Shown one piece after another: positions 7,562 to 16,088 of a stretch of DNA of 57,454 bases. Positions within the stretch are counted from its first letter, which is position 1; the number at the start of each line of letters is the position of its first letter. The translations under genes and the position numbers were made by a program. This stretch comes from Vibrio bivalvicida (GTDB lineage Bacteria > Pseudomonadota > Gammaproteobacteria > Enterobacterales > Vibrionaceae): assembly GCF_001399455.2 (NCBI RefSeq), contig NZ_LLEI02000025.1, positions 1 to 57,454 on the forward strand. The letters are read 5' to 3'. Under the pieces are notes generated by a model, which saw only the letters and a list, made by a program, of their open reading frames with translations, was not told the origin of the DNA and did not search any database.

Positions 7562-8072
7562 TTTTTTTAATCGTTGGTCTAAAAAGAAGTTAGAAGGTGA
7601 AAATGCTCCTCAGGATGAGCCTTTAGCCGAGCTCGATCAAGATGTCGTCTTTGCCGAGTCAGAGACAGCAGGGGAGCCTGAAACCGCTTTAGAACCAAGT
7701 ACTCAAGAGGTTGAAGCTGCTGAGCAACCTGAGACGAACATCGCCTCACTTCTCACGTCAGAAGCTGAGTCTGCGGTAAAAAAAGCGGCGCTAAGGAAGC
7801 TGTTCCTATCGGGTCAGTTTAGTGAAATCGATGGATTGAATGATTATGACCACGACTATAAAGCGGTAAAAAGCCTCTCTTCAGATGTTGCTGAAAAGCT
7901 TCGTGATTGGATGCAATCCGATGAAGAAGAGGTAGACAATAATACTCAGATGACAAGCAGTGATGATGACTTAGCTAAGCATGAAGAAGTTAAAGAACAA
8001 ACTATAAGCGATTCATCGCAATCGATAGAAAGTACGGAAACAGTGGGACAAAATATACCACACAAAGAATAG
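7551..8072 (+). CDS. DUF3306 family protein
   Basis: The 173-residue product starts at a GTG inside the end of the DUF3305 gene with MATSFFNRWSKKKLEGE, the family's conserved opening. A very acidic, low-complexity middle follows (Glu- and Asp-rich, about residues 20-65), then the conserved core KAALRKLFLSGQFSEIDGLN and YDHDYKAVKSLSSDVAEKLR. The acidic C-terminal tail is rich in Ser, Glu and Asp. No membrane segment or signal is visible. It is always found with formate dehydrogenase genes in the genomes I know of. Function unknown. Confidence 0.8.
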   Translation: MATSFFNRWSKKKLEGENAPQDEPLAELDQDVVFAESETAGEPETALEPSTQEVEAAEQPETNIASLLTSEAESAVKKAALRKLFLSGQFSEIDGLNDYDHDYKAVKSLSSDVAEKLRDWMQSDEEEVDNNTQMTSSDDDLAKHEEVKEQTISDSSQSIESTETVGQNIPHKE

Positions 8073-8098
8073 GTACATTTTGACTAAATCATCAATTT

Positions 8099-8133
8099 AC
8101 GGAGTGGGATAAATTGTCTCACTCCGTTTTTTT
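8099..8133 (+). terminator. Intrinsic terminator after DUF3306
   Basis: Stem ACGGAGTG / CACTCCGT followed by seven Ts, 26 bases past the stop codon. It may attenuate rather than end transcription into the downstream formate dehydrogenase genes. Confidence 0.75.
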
Positions 8134-8219
8134 ATTGTGTAATTGGTCATCGAATTACCATAAAGCATTGATTTAATGGGTATATAAAGTTGGTACAGCA
8201 ATTGCTTTTACTCGCCTAA

Positions 8220-9911
8220 GTGAATATTCCGTTCTACTGGAACAGAGCAATGCTAAAAGAACTACTACAAGAATCAACATCGGCAAACGGAAAGGCGCGA
8301 CGCTATGCGTTTGAGAATACCGTTGAGCTAACCAATCTTATTCCACCAACCGTCAGCTATGACAGTGGCGGAAATACACTCATCGTGGGGCCTACATCCA
8401 TTATTGAGAGCGCCGCTGCTCAGTTAGAGCAGTTAAAAAGTATCACCTTGCTTTCTACTGACGGTGAGAAAGGTGAGTCTAACAACCTCTATTTTGCCAG
8501 CTCAGTTCAAGTATCGGGTTTTCTAGGGACGTTTACCGTCGTTACCGAAAACAACGGAATTGAAAGTAATCTTGCGCAGGTTGCTATCAACAATAATTGC
8601 TTCGATATCATTCTAGACTTGTGCCTTAGCAGCTGTATGAGTGAAGAAGTCCCAGTACCTGGCTATTACCCAGTGGGGCGCGGTTATCCAAAACTCGCAG
8701 AGGCGCTGGAAGAGATCCCGACTCTGATGGGCACGTTTGATAAACCAAAGTTCTTTCGTTTAGACACAGACTTATGTGCGCATAGCTCTCGTGGCGTGAA
8801 AGGGTGTGAGCGATGTGTTGATGCTTGTCCAGCAGGTGCATTGTCTAGTGAAGGTACAGATAAAACAGGGCATAGAATCGAAATTAACCCTTACCTTTGT
8901 CAAGGCGTAGGCACTTGTGCAACCGCGTGTCCGACAGAGGCGATTCATTACGCGCTTCCTACTCCGCAAGAAACCCAGAAATTCATAGAACGCACACTAG
9001 CAAACTATGAGCAAGCGGGCGGGCAAGATCCTATTGTTTTAATTTGTAGCTCACGCCATGAACAATACAACGTCATGGCGCTTAAAGCACTACCAGATAA
9101 TGTGGTTCCTGTTGTTGTAGAAGAATTGCCTTCAGTTGGAATTGATTCGTGGTTTGCAGCATTAGTGAATGGGGCAACTCAAGTACTGTTTGCTGCCAGT
9201 CGTTTTATGCCAGAAACCATCCTTCGTGTCCTCAATAACGAAGTGGCTACTGCGCAAGAATTACTGACTCAGCTCGGCATTGCAAAAGAGACCGTAGATA
9301 TTCTTTATCTAGAATCGCTGAGAGAAGCGGCACCAACACTTTGCACCGAATCGTTTGATTTGGCATTGGGCGATCTTCAAGGGAATAAACGTCAACGTCT
9401 TTTCACCGCACTGGATTCTCTCGCACAAGCTCGTATTCCTGTTGAGAACATCGTTGAACTGCCAGAAAGTGCGCCTTACGGTAATGTCAGCTGTGAAAGT
9501 AAAGATTGTACCTTGTGTATGAGTTGTGTCGCGGTTTGTCCTACCCGAGCACTACACACCGATGGATCTTCTCCTTCACTTCAATTCGTCGAGCAAGACT
9601 GCATTCAATGTGGGCTATGTGCTAAAGCGTGTCCTGAACAAGTTTTGACTCTGACGCCTCGTATGAACTGGGACAAAGAGAGTCGCCAGCAAGCCCAAGT
9701 CATCCATCAGGAAAAAGCAGCCGAGTGTGTACGCTGCCACAAACCTTTTGCACCGCAGTCGATGATTGACATGCTACAAGATAAGTTACGCGGTCACTCT
9801 CATTTTGCCGATGAAGCAGCTCTGAATCGTATTGCTATGTGTGAAGACTGCCGAGTGGTGGACATGTTTGAGTCCATGGCAGAAGACCCAACCAAACAAT
9901 TGAATTATTAA
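8220..9911 (+). CDS. Polyferredoxin-type 4Fe-4S protein of the formate dehydrogenase cluster
   Basis: A 563-residue cytoplasmic protein with at least four ferredoxin-type motifs. Two lie near residues 198-240 (CERCVDACPAGAL and CQGVGTCATACPTEAI) and two near 427-475 (CTLCMSCVAVCPTRAL and CIQCGLCAKACPEQVL). A further Cys-rich C-terminal part has CVRCHKPF and CEDCRVVDMFE. It lies directly before the TorD-like chaperone gene (13-base gap). An electron-transfer or cofactor-assembly role for formate dehydrogenase is likely but not proven. The start is uncertain: GTG at 8220 is used, while an ATG at 8250 would remove ten residues; neither has a strong ribosome site. Confidence 0.8.
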   Translation: MNIPFYWNRAMLKELLQESTSANGKARRYAFENTVELTNLIPPTVSYDSGGNTLIVGPTSIIESAAAQLEQLKSITLLSTDGEKGESNNLYFASSVQVSGFLGTFTVVTENNGIESNLAQVAINNNCFDIILDLCLSSCMSEEVPVPGYYPVGRGYPKLAEALEEIPTLMGTFDKPKFFRLDTDLCAHSSRGVKGCERCVDACPAGALSSEGTDKTGHRIEINPYLCQGVGTCATACPTEAIHYALPTPQETQKFIERTLANYEQAGGQDPIVLICSSRHEQYNVMALKALPDNVVPVVVEELPSVGIDSWFAALVNGATQVLFAASRFMPETILRVLNNEVATAQELLTQLGIAKETVDILYLESLREAAPTLCTESFDLALGDLQGNKRQRLFTALDSLAQARIPVENIVELPESAPYGNVSCESKDCTLCMSCVAVCPTRALHTDGSSPSLQFVEQDCIQCGLCAKACPEQVLTLTPRMNWDKESRQQAQVIHQEKAAECVRCHKPFAPQSMIDMLQDKLRGHSHFADEAALNRIAMCEDCRVVDMFESMAEDPTKQLNY

Positions 9912-9923
9912 GGTGTGAGTACG

Positions 9924-10559
9924 ATGGATAATCAACAACAAACAATTCGTGCAGATATCTACCTACTGCTGTCAACACTATACCGTCAGCAGCCATCAAC
10001 TGAACTGATCGCTTTCCTGTCCCAACTAGAGACAGAGCAAGCAGAAAGCGCCATGCAGCTTGCTTGGCACAAAGTAAAATCAGCAGCAATCGAAAGCAGC
10101 CAAGAGCAGCTAGAAGATGAATACCAAGAGCTATTTATCGGCATTGGTCGTGGTGAAGTCGTGCCTTTTGCTTCTTGGCACCTAACAGGGTCACTAATGG
10201 AGAAGCCGCTTGCGTCTATTCGTCATGATCATGGGCTTCTTGGCTTAGAGCGAGAAGAGCAAGTAAAGGAGCCAGAAGATCATTTTTCTGCACTCTGTGA
10301 AGTGATGTCTGTACTCACCGAAGAAGAGGAAGAGCTACAGCAAGTGTTCTTCAACAAACATTTAGGCACATGGTTCAGCTCTCTGGTTAAACAAGTAAAA
10401 GAAGCAAAGAACGCGAGCTTTTACTTGGCCGTAGCCGAACTGACGAACGCGTTTATGACGCTAGAGCAGGTGCGTTTCAGTGCCAATCTACAAAACAGCA
10501 AAACCAAATTAAAAATTGATGTGAAAAACGTGACTGAGTATGAGCAGCCTCAGCAATAA
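9924..10559 (+). CDS. TorD/DmsD-family molybdoenzyme chaperone
   Basis: The 211-residue all-helical protein has the family pattern LLSTLYRQQPSTELIAFLSQ near the start and, in the middle, DEYQELFIGIGRGEVVPFASWHLTGSLMEKPLASIR. That matches the Y-x-x-LF and P-xxSxxL core of TorD-type chaperones. Such proteins bind the twin-arginine leader of a molybdoenzyme and hold it until the cofactor is inserted. Here the client is presumably FdhA encoded downstream. ATG 9924 fits the AAGGTG eight bases before it; the GTG at 9915 overlaps that ribosome site. An alternative client, the small Tat protein, is possible. Confidence 0.85.
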   Translation: MDNQQQTIRADIYLLLSTLYRQQPSTELIAFLSQLETEQAESAMQLAWHKVKSAAIESSQEQLEDEYQELFIGIGRGEVVPFASWHLTGSLMEKPLASIRHDHGLLGLEREEQVKEPEDHFSALCEVMSVLTEEEEELQQVFFNKHLGTWFSSLVKQVKEAKNASFYLAVAELTNAFMTLEQVRFSANLQNSKTKLKIDVKNVTEYEQPQQ

Positions 10560-10607
10560 CGTCTCACGTCGATAGCAATACCTACTAAAAAGGGTAAGGA
10601 AGCAATA

Positions 10608-10805
10608 ATGAAAGATAATAAAGAGTTAAATCAAAGCCGTAGGGATCTTCTCAAAGGCTTAACGACCGCAGCAGTCGCTGGAGCCGTAGTCGCTGGCACT
10701 ACCAAAGTGGCTAGCGCTGCAGAATCTGTAGAAGTGAAGCAAGACGAAAAGAAAACGGGTTATCACGAAACTCAACATATTCGTGACTACTACGAAACGC
10801 TATAG
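10608..10805 (+). CDS. Small twin-arginine protein of the formate dehydrogenase region
   Basis: A 65-residue protein whose first half is a Tat signal (SRRDLLKGLTTAAVAGAVVA, ending KVASAAE). The short mature part is charged, with YHETQHIRDYYETL at the end. Family members (formate dehydrogenase region Tat protein) occur right before the catalytic subunit gene; the gap here is ten bases. It is presumably exported or membrane-anchored beside the dehydrogenase, perhaps as a small structural subunit or an export aid. An upstream AAGGAAG gives good translation. Confidence 0.85.
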   Translation: MKDNKELNQSRRDLLKGLTTAAVAGAVVAGTTKVASAAESVEVKQDEKKTGYHETQHIRDYYETL

Positions 10806-10815
10806 GAGCTAACCA

Positions 10816-13671
10816 ATGAAATTAGTCAAACGCTCCGATAACGTGAGCAAAGAACAGAATCAGTTAGGGGTATCGAGACGTGCCTTCATGAAAAACAGCT
10901 CGCTTGCTGCTGGTGGCGCTGTCGTTGGTGCGAGTTTGTTTGCTCCCGGCATGATCAAAAAAGCAGAAGCGAAAGCTGTTGATCCTAATGCAAAAACAGA
11001 GATCAAACGTACTATCTGTTCTCACTGTTCTGTTGGTTGTGGTATTTACGCTGAAGTTCAAAACGGCGTATGGACAGGCCAAGAGCCCGCATTTGACCAC
11101 CCATTTAACGCTGGTGGACACTGTGCGAAAGGCGCTGCTCTACGTGAGCACGGACACGGTGAACGTCGCTTAAAGTACCCGATGAAACTTGAAGGCGGTA
11201 AGTGGAAGAAGCTTTCTTGGGATCAAGCGATAGAAGAGATCGGTAACAAGGTTCTCGATATTCGCAAAGAATCTGGCCCTGACTCTGTCTACTGGCTAGG
11301 TAGTGCGAAGCACAGCAACGAACAAGCGTACATGTTCCGTAAGATGGCGTCACTTTGGGGTACTAACAACGTTGACCACCAAGCACGTATCTGTCACTCA
11401 ACAACCGTAGCAGGTGTCGCAAACACTTGGGGTTACGGCGCGATGACTAACTCGTTCAATGACATGCATAACTGTAAGTCGATGCTATTCATTGGTTCAA
11501 ACCCTGCAGAAGCACACCCAGTTGCAATGCAACACATCCTGATCGCCAAAGAGAAAAACAACTGTAAGATCGTTGTTGCTGACCCGCGTCGCACCCGTAC
11601 TGCTGCAAAATCGGATCACTATGTCTCGCTTCGTCCTGGTTCAGACGTTGCTTTCATTTGGGGTATTTTGTGGCACGTTTTTGCTAACAAATGGGAAGAC
11701 AAAGAGTTCATCCGTCAACGCGTATTTGGTATGGATGAAATCCGTGAAGAAGTCGCCAAGTGGAGCCCTGCGGAAGTTGAACGCGTCACTGGCGTGTCTG
11801 AAGCGGATGTATACAAAACCGCTAAATTACTTTCTGAAAACCGCCCAGGGTGTGTGGTTTGGTGTATGGGTGGTACTCAGCACACCACAGGTAACAACAA
11901 CACGCGTGCTTACTGTGTGCTAGAGCTTGCGCTTGGCAACATGGGTAAATCGGGTGGTGGTGCGAACATCTTCCGCGGCCACGACAACGTGCAGGGTGCA
12001 ACAGACCTTGGTGTTCTATCTCATACACTTCCTGGTTACTACGGTCTTTCTGATGGCGCTTGGAAGCACTGGTCGAAAGTTTGGAATCTAGAACACAAAT
12101 GGGTTCAAGATCGATTCGATCAAAATGAGTATCGCGGCAAAAAGCCTATGAATAACATGGGTATTCCAGTGTCACGTTGGATCGATGGTGTATTAGAAAA
12201 CAAAGACAACATCGAGCAAAATGACAACATCCGCGCCATGTTCTATTGGGGTCACGCGGTAAACTCGCAAACTCGTGGCGTTGAGATGAAAAAGGCAATG
12301 CAAAAGCTGGATATGATGGTCATCGTTGACCCATACCCAACAGTTGCAGCGGTAATGAATGATCGTACCGATGGCGTTTATCTTCTACCTGCGACAACCC
12401 AGTACGAAACGTACGGCAGTGTAACGGCGTCTAACCGTTCTATTCAGTGGCGCGACAAGGTGGTTGATCCTCTGTTTGAATCAAAACCTGACCACGAAAT
12501 CATGTACTTGCTGACCAAGAAGCTAGGTTTTGCAGATCAGCTGTTTAAGAATGTGAAGGTGGAAAACAACCAACCTGTAATCGAAGACATTACCCGTGAA
12601 TTTAACCGCGGTATGTGGACAATCGGTTACACAGGTCAAAGCCCAGAGCGTCTAAAAGCGCACCAACAAAACTGGCACACATTCCACAAAACGTCACTAG
12701 AAGCTGAAGGTGGTGTTGCTCATGGTGAAACCTACGGTCTACCTTGGCCATGTTGGGGTACACCAGAAATGAAGCATCCTGGTACGCATATTCTTTACGA
12801 CACGTCTAAGCCAGTGGCTCAAGGCGGCGGTAACTTCCGCGCACGTTTTGGCGTTGAATTTGAAGGCACTAATATCCTTGCCGAAGATAGCTACTCAAAA
12901 GGCTGTGAGATTGAAGATGGCTACCCAGAATTTAGTGACAAACTGCTGAAATCTCTTGGTTGGTGGGATGATCTAACGGCTGAAGAGAAAGCTGCAGCGG
13001 AAGGTAAAAACTGGAAGACAGACCTATCTGGCGGTATTCAGCGTGTTGCAATCAAGCATGGCTGTATTCCTTTCGGTAATGCGAAAGCGCGTGCTGTGGT
13101 TTGGACCTTCCCTGATCGCGTACCACTTCACCGTGAACCGCTCTACACACCACGTCGTGATCTTGTTGCGGATTACCCAACATGGGACGACAGCGAGTCT
13201 ATCTATCGTCTACCAACCATGTACAAGTCGATTCAAGATAAAGATGTATCGGGTGAGTACCCAATCATCCTAACCTCGGGTCGTCTGGTTGAGTACGAAG
13301 GTGGTGGTGAAGAGACGCGTTCGAACCCATGGCTAGCTGAGCTTCAACAAGAAATGTTTGTTGAAGTGAACCCGAAAGATGCCAATGACCTTGGCTTCAA
13401 AGATGGTGAAATGGTTTGGGTTGAAGGCGCAGAGAAAGGCCGCATCCATGTTAAAGCGATGGTCACTCGACGCGTTAAACCGGGTATGGCATTTATTCCA
13501 TTCCACTTCGGCGGCAAATTCCAAGGTGAAGATCTTCGCGGCAAGTACCCAGAAGGCACCGACCCATACGTTATTGGTGAATCTGCCAACATCGCTACGA
13601 CTTACGGTTATGACCCTGTCACGCAAATGCAGGAAACCAAAGTCACCCTATGTAACATTCGCAAAGCTTAA
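10816..13671 (+). CDS. fdhA: Formate dehydrogenase catalytic subunit (molybdopterin, Tat-exported)
   Basis: The 951-residue enzyme oxidises formate to CO2 in the periplasm. A Tat signal with SRRAFMKN (residues 24-31) precedes the 4Fe-4S motif ICSHCSVGCGIYAEV...GHCAKGAAL. Molybdopterin-binding segments include SMLFIGSNPAEAHPV, VVADPRRTRTAAKSDHYVSL and NNTRAYCVLELALGNMGKSGGG. The catalytic position, selenocysteine in E. coli FdnG, is Cys193 in ARICHSTTVAGVANTWG, so no selenium machinery is needed. The C-terminal dinucleotide-binding domain has TSGRLVEYEGGGEETRSNPW. The operon continues with the iron-sulfur and cytochrome b subunits. The membrane-bound complex should deliver electrons to quinone. 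Confidence 0.97.
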   Translation: MKLVKRSDNVSKEQNQLGVSRRAFMKNSSLAAGGAVVGASLFAPGMIKKAEAKAVDPNAKTEIKRTICSHCSVGCGIYAEVQNGVWTGQEPAFDHPFNAGGHCAKGAALREHGHGERRLKYPMKLEGGKWKKLSWDQAIEEIGNKVLDIRKESGPDSVYWLGSAKHSNEQAYMFRKMASLWGTNNVDHQARICHSTTVAGVANTWGYGAMTNSFNDMHNCKSMLFIGSNPAEAHPVAMQHILIAKEKNNCKIVVADPRRTRTAAKSDHYVSLRPGSDVAFIWGILWHVFANKWEDKEFIRQRVFGMDEIREEVAKWSPAEVERVTGVSEADVYKTAKLLSENRPGCVVWCMGGTQHTTGNNNTRAYCVLELALGNMGKSGGGANIFRGHDNVQGATDLGVLSHTLPGYYGLSDGAWKHWSKVWNLEHKWVQDRFDQNEYRGKKPMNNMGIPVSRWIDGVLENKDNIEQNDNIRAMFYWGHAVNSQTRGVEMKKAMQKLDMMVIVDPYPTVAAVMNDRTDGVYLLPATTQYETYGSVTASNRSIQWRDKVVDPLFESKPDHEIMYLLTKKLGFADQLFKNVKVENNQPVIEDITREFNRGMWTIGYTGQSPERLKAHQQNWHTFHKTSLEAEGGVAHGETYGLPWPCWGTPEMKHPGTHILYDTSKPVAQGGGNFRARFGVEFEGTNILAEDSYSKGCEIEDGYPEFSDKLLKSLGWWDDLTAEEKAAAEGKNWKTDLSGGIQRVAIKHGCIPFGNAKARAVVWTFPDRVPLHREPLYTPRRDLVADYPTWDDSESIYRLPTMYKSIQDKDVSGEYPIILTSGRLVEYEGGGEETRSNPWLAELQQEMFVEVNPKDANDLGFKDGEMVWVEGAEKGRIHVKAMVTRRVKPGMAFIPFHFGGKFQGEDLRGKYPEGTDPYVIGESANIATTYGYDPVTQMQETKVTLCNIRKA

Positions 13672-13682
13672 GGAGTCAACAA

Positions 13683-14291
13683 ATGGCTAGAATGAAATTC
13701 CTTTGTGACACCAAGCGCTGTATCGAATGTAACGGCTGTGTCACTGCATGTAAGAACGAAAATGATGACGCTCTAGAATGGGGTATCCAACGTCGCCGCG
13801 TCGTCACTTTGAATGATGGTGAACCGGGTGAGAACTCGATTTCTGTTGCTTGTATGCACTGTACAGATGCGCCTTGTATGGCGGTTTGTCCGGCAGACTG
13901 TTTCGAGCACACAGAAGATGGCATCGTGCTACACAACAAAGATCTTTGTATCGGTTGTGGTTACTGCTTGTTTGCTTGCCCGTTTGGCGCACCACAGTTC
14001 CCTAAACAGGAAGCGTTTGGTGAACGCGGCAAAATGGACAAGTGTACCTTCTGTGCAGGTGGTCCTGAAACAGAAGCGGGCTCTGTTGAAGAGCGTCAGA
14101 AGTACGGTGCGAACCGTATTGCTGAAGGTAAGCTGCCAATGTGTGCTTCACTATGTTCAACCAAAGCTCTTTTGGCAGGTGATGCTGAGAAGGTATCTGA
14201 CATCTTCCGTCAACGTGTTGTAGAGCGTGGTGCTAAAGGCGCTGGTTGGACAGATGGTAACGATCTGTCTTACGACGCAACGAAAAGCTAA
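13683..14291 (+). CDS. fdhB: Formate dehydrogenase iron-sulfur subunit
   Basis: The 202-residue ferredoxin-like subunit has four 4Fe-4S motifs. They are CDTKRCIECNGCVTACKNEN (residues 9-28), CMHCTDAPCMAVCPADCF, CIGCGYCLFACPFGAPQF and the split set CTFCAGG...CASLCSTKAL. They form the electron wire from the periplasmic FdhA to the cytochrome b subunit. There is no signal peptide; it is presumably exported as a complex with Tat-borne FdhA, as known for E. coli FdnH-type subunits. No C-terminal membrane anchor helix is visible, unlike FdnH. It starts 11 bases after the fdhA stop with AAGGAG upstream. Confidence 0.95.
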   Translation: MARMKFLCDTKRCIECNGCVTACKNENDDALEWGIQRRRVVTLNDGEPGENSISVACMHCTDAPCMAVCPADCFEHTEDGIVLHNKDLCIGCGYCLFACPFGAPQFPKQEAFGERGKMDKCTFCAGGPETEAGSVEERQKYGANRIAEGKLPMCASLCSTKALLAGDAEKVSDIFRQRVVERGAKGAGWTDGNDLSYDATKS

Positions 14292-14305
14292 GACTGGAGA
14301 GATTC

Positions 14306-15373
14306 ATGTTTTCAATGTTTAAACGTGCATCTCTTGTAATGCTGTCAATGATGGCAGCATTACTCTTTGCTTTATCGCTGCCTGCGCATGCTGAGCAAAA
14401 AGAGTCTGAAGTTGCACAACGTGAAATGACCCAATTGGCAGGAGCCGATTTCTGGCGTCAAGTTCGTCAAGGCGAAGAGGGCTACACGACGTCTCAGTTC
14501 CCTGAGCATGGAATGCTAATTAGTACCCCAGGTCAAACTTGGTACATTTTGAAAGAGAAATGGATGTCACCAGCGGGAGCTGTGGCGATTTTCGGTAGTA
14601 TCGCATTCGTTACCTTAATGTACATTGTGATTGGCCCACTCATGTTAAGTGCGCCAAGAACGGGTAAGAAGATCAAACGCTGGTCTCGACTGGATCGCGC
14701 CTTGCACTGGAGTATGGCGTTTACCTTCTTAACACTCGCGTTTAGCGGGCTGATGTTGGTTTACGGTAAACATTTCCTTAAGCCGTACATTCCGTCAGAG
14801 CTATGGGGCTTCATCATCATGTTGGCGAAGCAATACCATAACTACATTGGCCCCATCTTCTACGTGTTACTGCTATGTGTACTGATTAAGTGGTGGCATA
14901 AATCGATCTTTAAGAAAGTCGATATTGCTTGGTTTATGAAGCTCGGTGGTATGGTCGGCAAACACAAAGGTTCACATCCTTCGGCAGAGTTTTCAAACGC
15001 AGGTGAAAAAGCACTATTTTGGTTGCTTATTGTTGTGGGCTCTGTGGTTGCGATTAGTGGTCTGGTGTTAGATTTCCCAATCTTTGGTCAGACTCGCCGT
15101 GATATGGAACTATCAAACCTAGTCCATATGTTAGCGGCACTCATTCTGATCTGCGGTTTCGTGTTCCATATCTACATCGGTCTGTTCGGTATGGAAGGTG
15201 CACTAGAAGGTATGGTCACGGGTGAGGTTGACGAAACTTGGGCGAAAGAGCACCACGATCTTTGGTATCAAGAAATGATGGAAAAAGAGCGTCAAGAGCA
15301 GGGAGTAAGTACTGCGGACAACAACTCTGATAACCAAGTAAAAGGAGCGCAGACAAATGAACAAACCTCATAA
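14306..15373 (+). CDS. fdhC: Formate dehydrogenase cytochrome b556 (gamma) subunit
   Basis: A 355-residue membrane subunit. A cleavable signal (about 1-29, ending SLPAHAEQ) precedes a periplasmic stretch with FWRQVRQGEEGYTTSQ. Then come four or five membrane helices: about 93-113, 138-152, 165-196, 240-258 and 272-296. Candidate heme b histidines lie in RALHWSMAFTF, KQYHNYIGP, SNLVHMLAAL and CGFVFHIYIGL. It takes electrons from FdhB and reduces membrane quinone. It is longer than E. coli FdnI (about 217), and the extra N-terminal domain is typical of the gamma subunit in this cluster type. The last 17 bases overlap the next gene. Confidence 0.93.
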   Translation: MFSMFKRASLVMLSMMAALLFALSLPAHAEQKESEVAQREMTQLAGADFWRQVRQGEEGYTTSQFPEHGMLISTPGQTWYILKEKWMSPAGAVAIFGSIAFVTLMYIVIGPLMLSAPRTGKKIKRWSRLDRALHWSMAFTFLTLAFSGLMLVYGKHFLKPYIPSELWGFIIMLAKQYHNYIGPIFYVLLLCVLIKWWHKSIFKKVDIAWFMKLGGMVGKHKGSHPSAEFSNAGEKALFWLLIVVGSVVAISGLVLDFPIFGQTRRDMELSNLVHMLAALILICGFVFHIYIGLFGMEGALEGMVTGEVDETWAKEHHDLWYQEMMEKERQEQGVSTADNNSDNQVKGAQTNEQTS

Positions 15374-15773
15374 GGGCATTTGGGTTGCGTACATCCTAAG
15401 TTGCTTTACACCGTTCACCTGTTTAATTTCAGGTGTGATAGCCATCATTTATGCGGGATACCGTTTAGATAAGGGAGAGGATGGGGAGATCATTGACTCT
15501 CATTATTATGGGTTGATTAGAACCTTCTTCCTCAACCTAACTTACTTCGTTGTACTAATTATTACAGTCGCGACGTCGAATGGTGTTCTTATTGGTGTGA
15601 ATGACTACTGGTATAAGAGCCATCTGATTGATGACATCGCTTACTATATCCCTTATGTAGGCATGTTATTCGGTTTGATTGCCATCGCGTTCTGGTTTGT
15701 TCGTATGTTCCAAGGTATGAATAAGCTTAAAGAGAACCAACCATTTAGCTTCTCTAAAGGTCCAAATCTTTAA
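15357..15773 (+). CDS. Small membrane protein, DUF4870-like, in the fdh operon
   Basis: The 138-residue protein has three membrane helices: about 10-30 (ILSCFTPFTCLISGVIAIIY), 47-68 and 94-117. A conserved-looking motif YRLDKGEDGEIIDSHYYGLIR lies after helix 1. The organisation resembles DUF4870-type membrane proteins. It starts inside the end of fdhC (17-base overlap), so it is co-translated with the dehydrogenase, and a strong terminator follows. A role in the stability or assembly of the membrane complex is possible; nothing in the sequence proves it. Confidence 0.8.
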   Translation: MNKPHKGIWVAYILSCFTPFTCLISGVIAIIYAGYRLDKGEDGEIIDSHYYGLIRTFFLNLTYFVVLIITVATSNGVLIGVNDYWYKSHLIDDIAYYIPYVGMLFGLIAIAFWFVRMFQGMNKLKENQPFSFSKGPNL

Positions 15774-15792
15774 ATTTGAACCCAATCTAAAT

Positions 15793-15818
15793 AAGCCCTG
15801 AACATTCAGGGCTTTTTT
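15793..15818 (+). terminator. Intrinsic terminator of the fdh operon
   Basis: Stem AGCCCTGA / TCAGGGCT with an ACAT loop and six Ts, 20 bases past the last gene of the formate dehydrogenase operon. Confidence 0.92.
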
Positions 15819-15978
15819 ATGCACCACAATAATCCGCCTCAATCTGGTGCGCTTATCCCCATAACCGTGCATTGCTTCACCAGAAATGTGCACCCAATTC
15901 CTCCAGTTGATTTCTAGCTAATCGATAAAACATCTATTATTCATAGGCTTAGTTCTAATTTATAGAATCGTAACTTAC

Positions 15979-15994
15979 TGGCATGTTACTTGCC
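15979..15994 (+). promoter_or_regulatory. Sigma-54 promoter of amtB
   Basis: TGGCATGTTACTTGCC has GG and GC exactly ten bases apart, as required of the -24/-12 elements recognised by RpoN, and is close to the consensus TGGCAYR-N4-TTGCW. Transcription should begin about 16005, leaving an 85-base leader. NtrC-like half-sites (TGCACCA near 15820 and TGGTGCG near 15845, plus GTGCACCC near 15888) lie upstream, but none forms a perfect NtrC palindrome. Nitrogen-limitation control through NtrC is the natural reading. Confidence 0.8.
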
Positions 15995-16088
15995 GTATCA
16001 GTGCTACAAGCAATATCACCAATGTGGTGAGCAACGTTATATGACGCACAGGAAAAGTGCGCGACAACAAAAATGGAGACTTATACGA

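Noticed and set aside
8080..8095. TTGACTAAATCATCAA as an FNR site before the formate dehydrogenase genes
   Set aside because: Half-sites are six bases apart instead of four, and one position differs; it also lies before a terminator.
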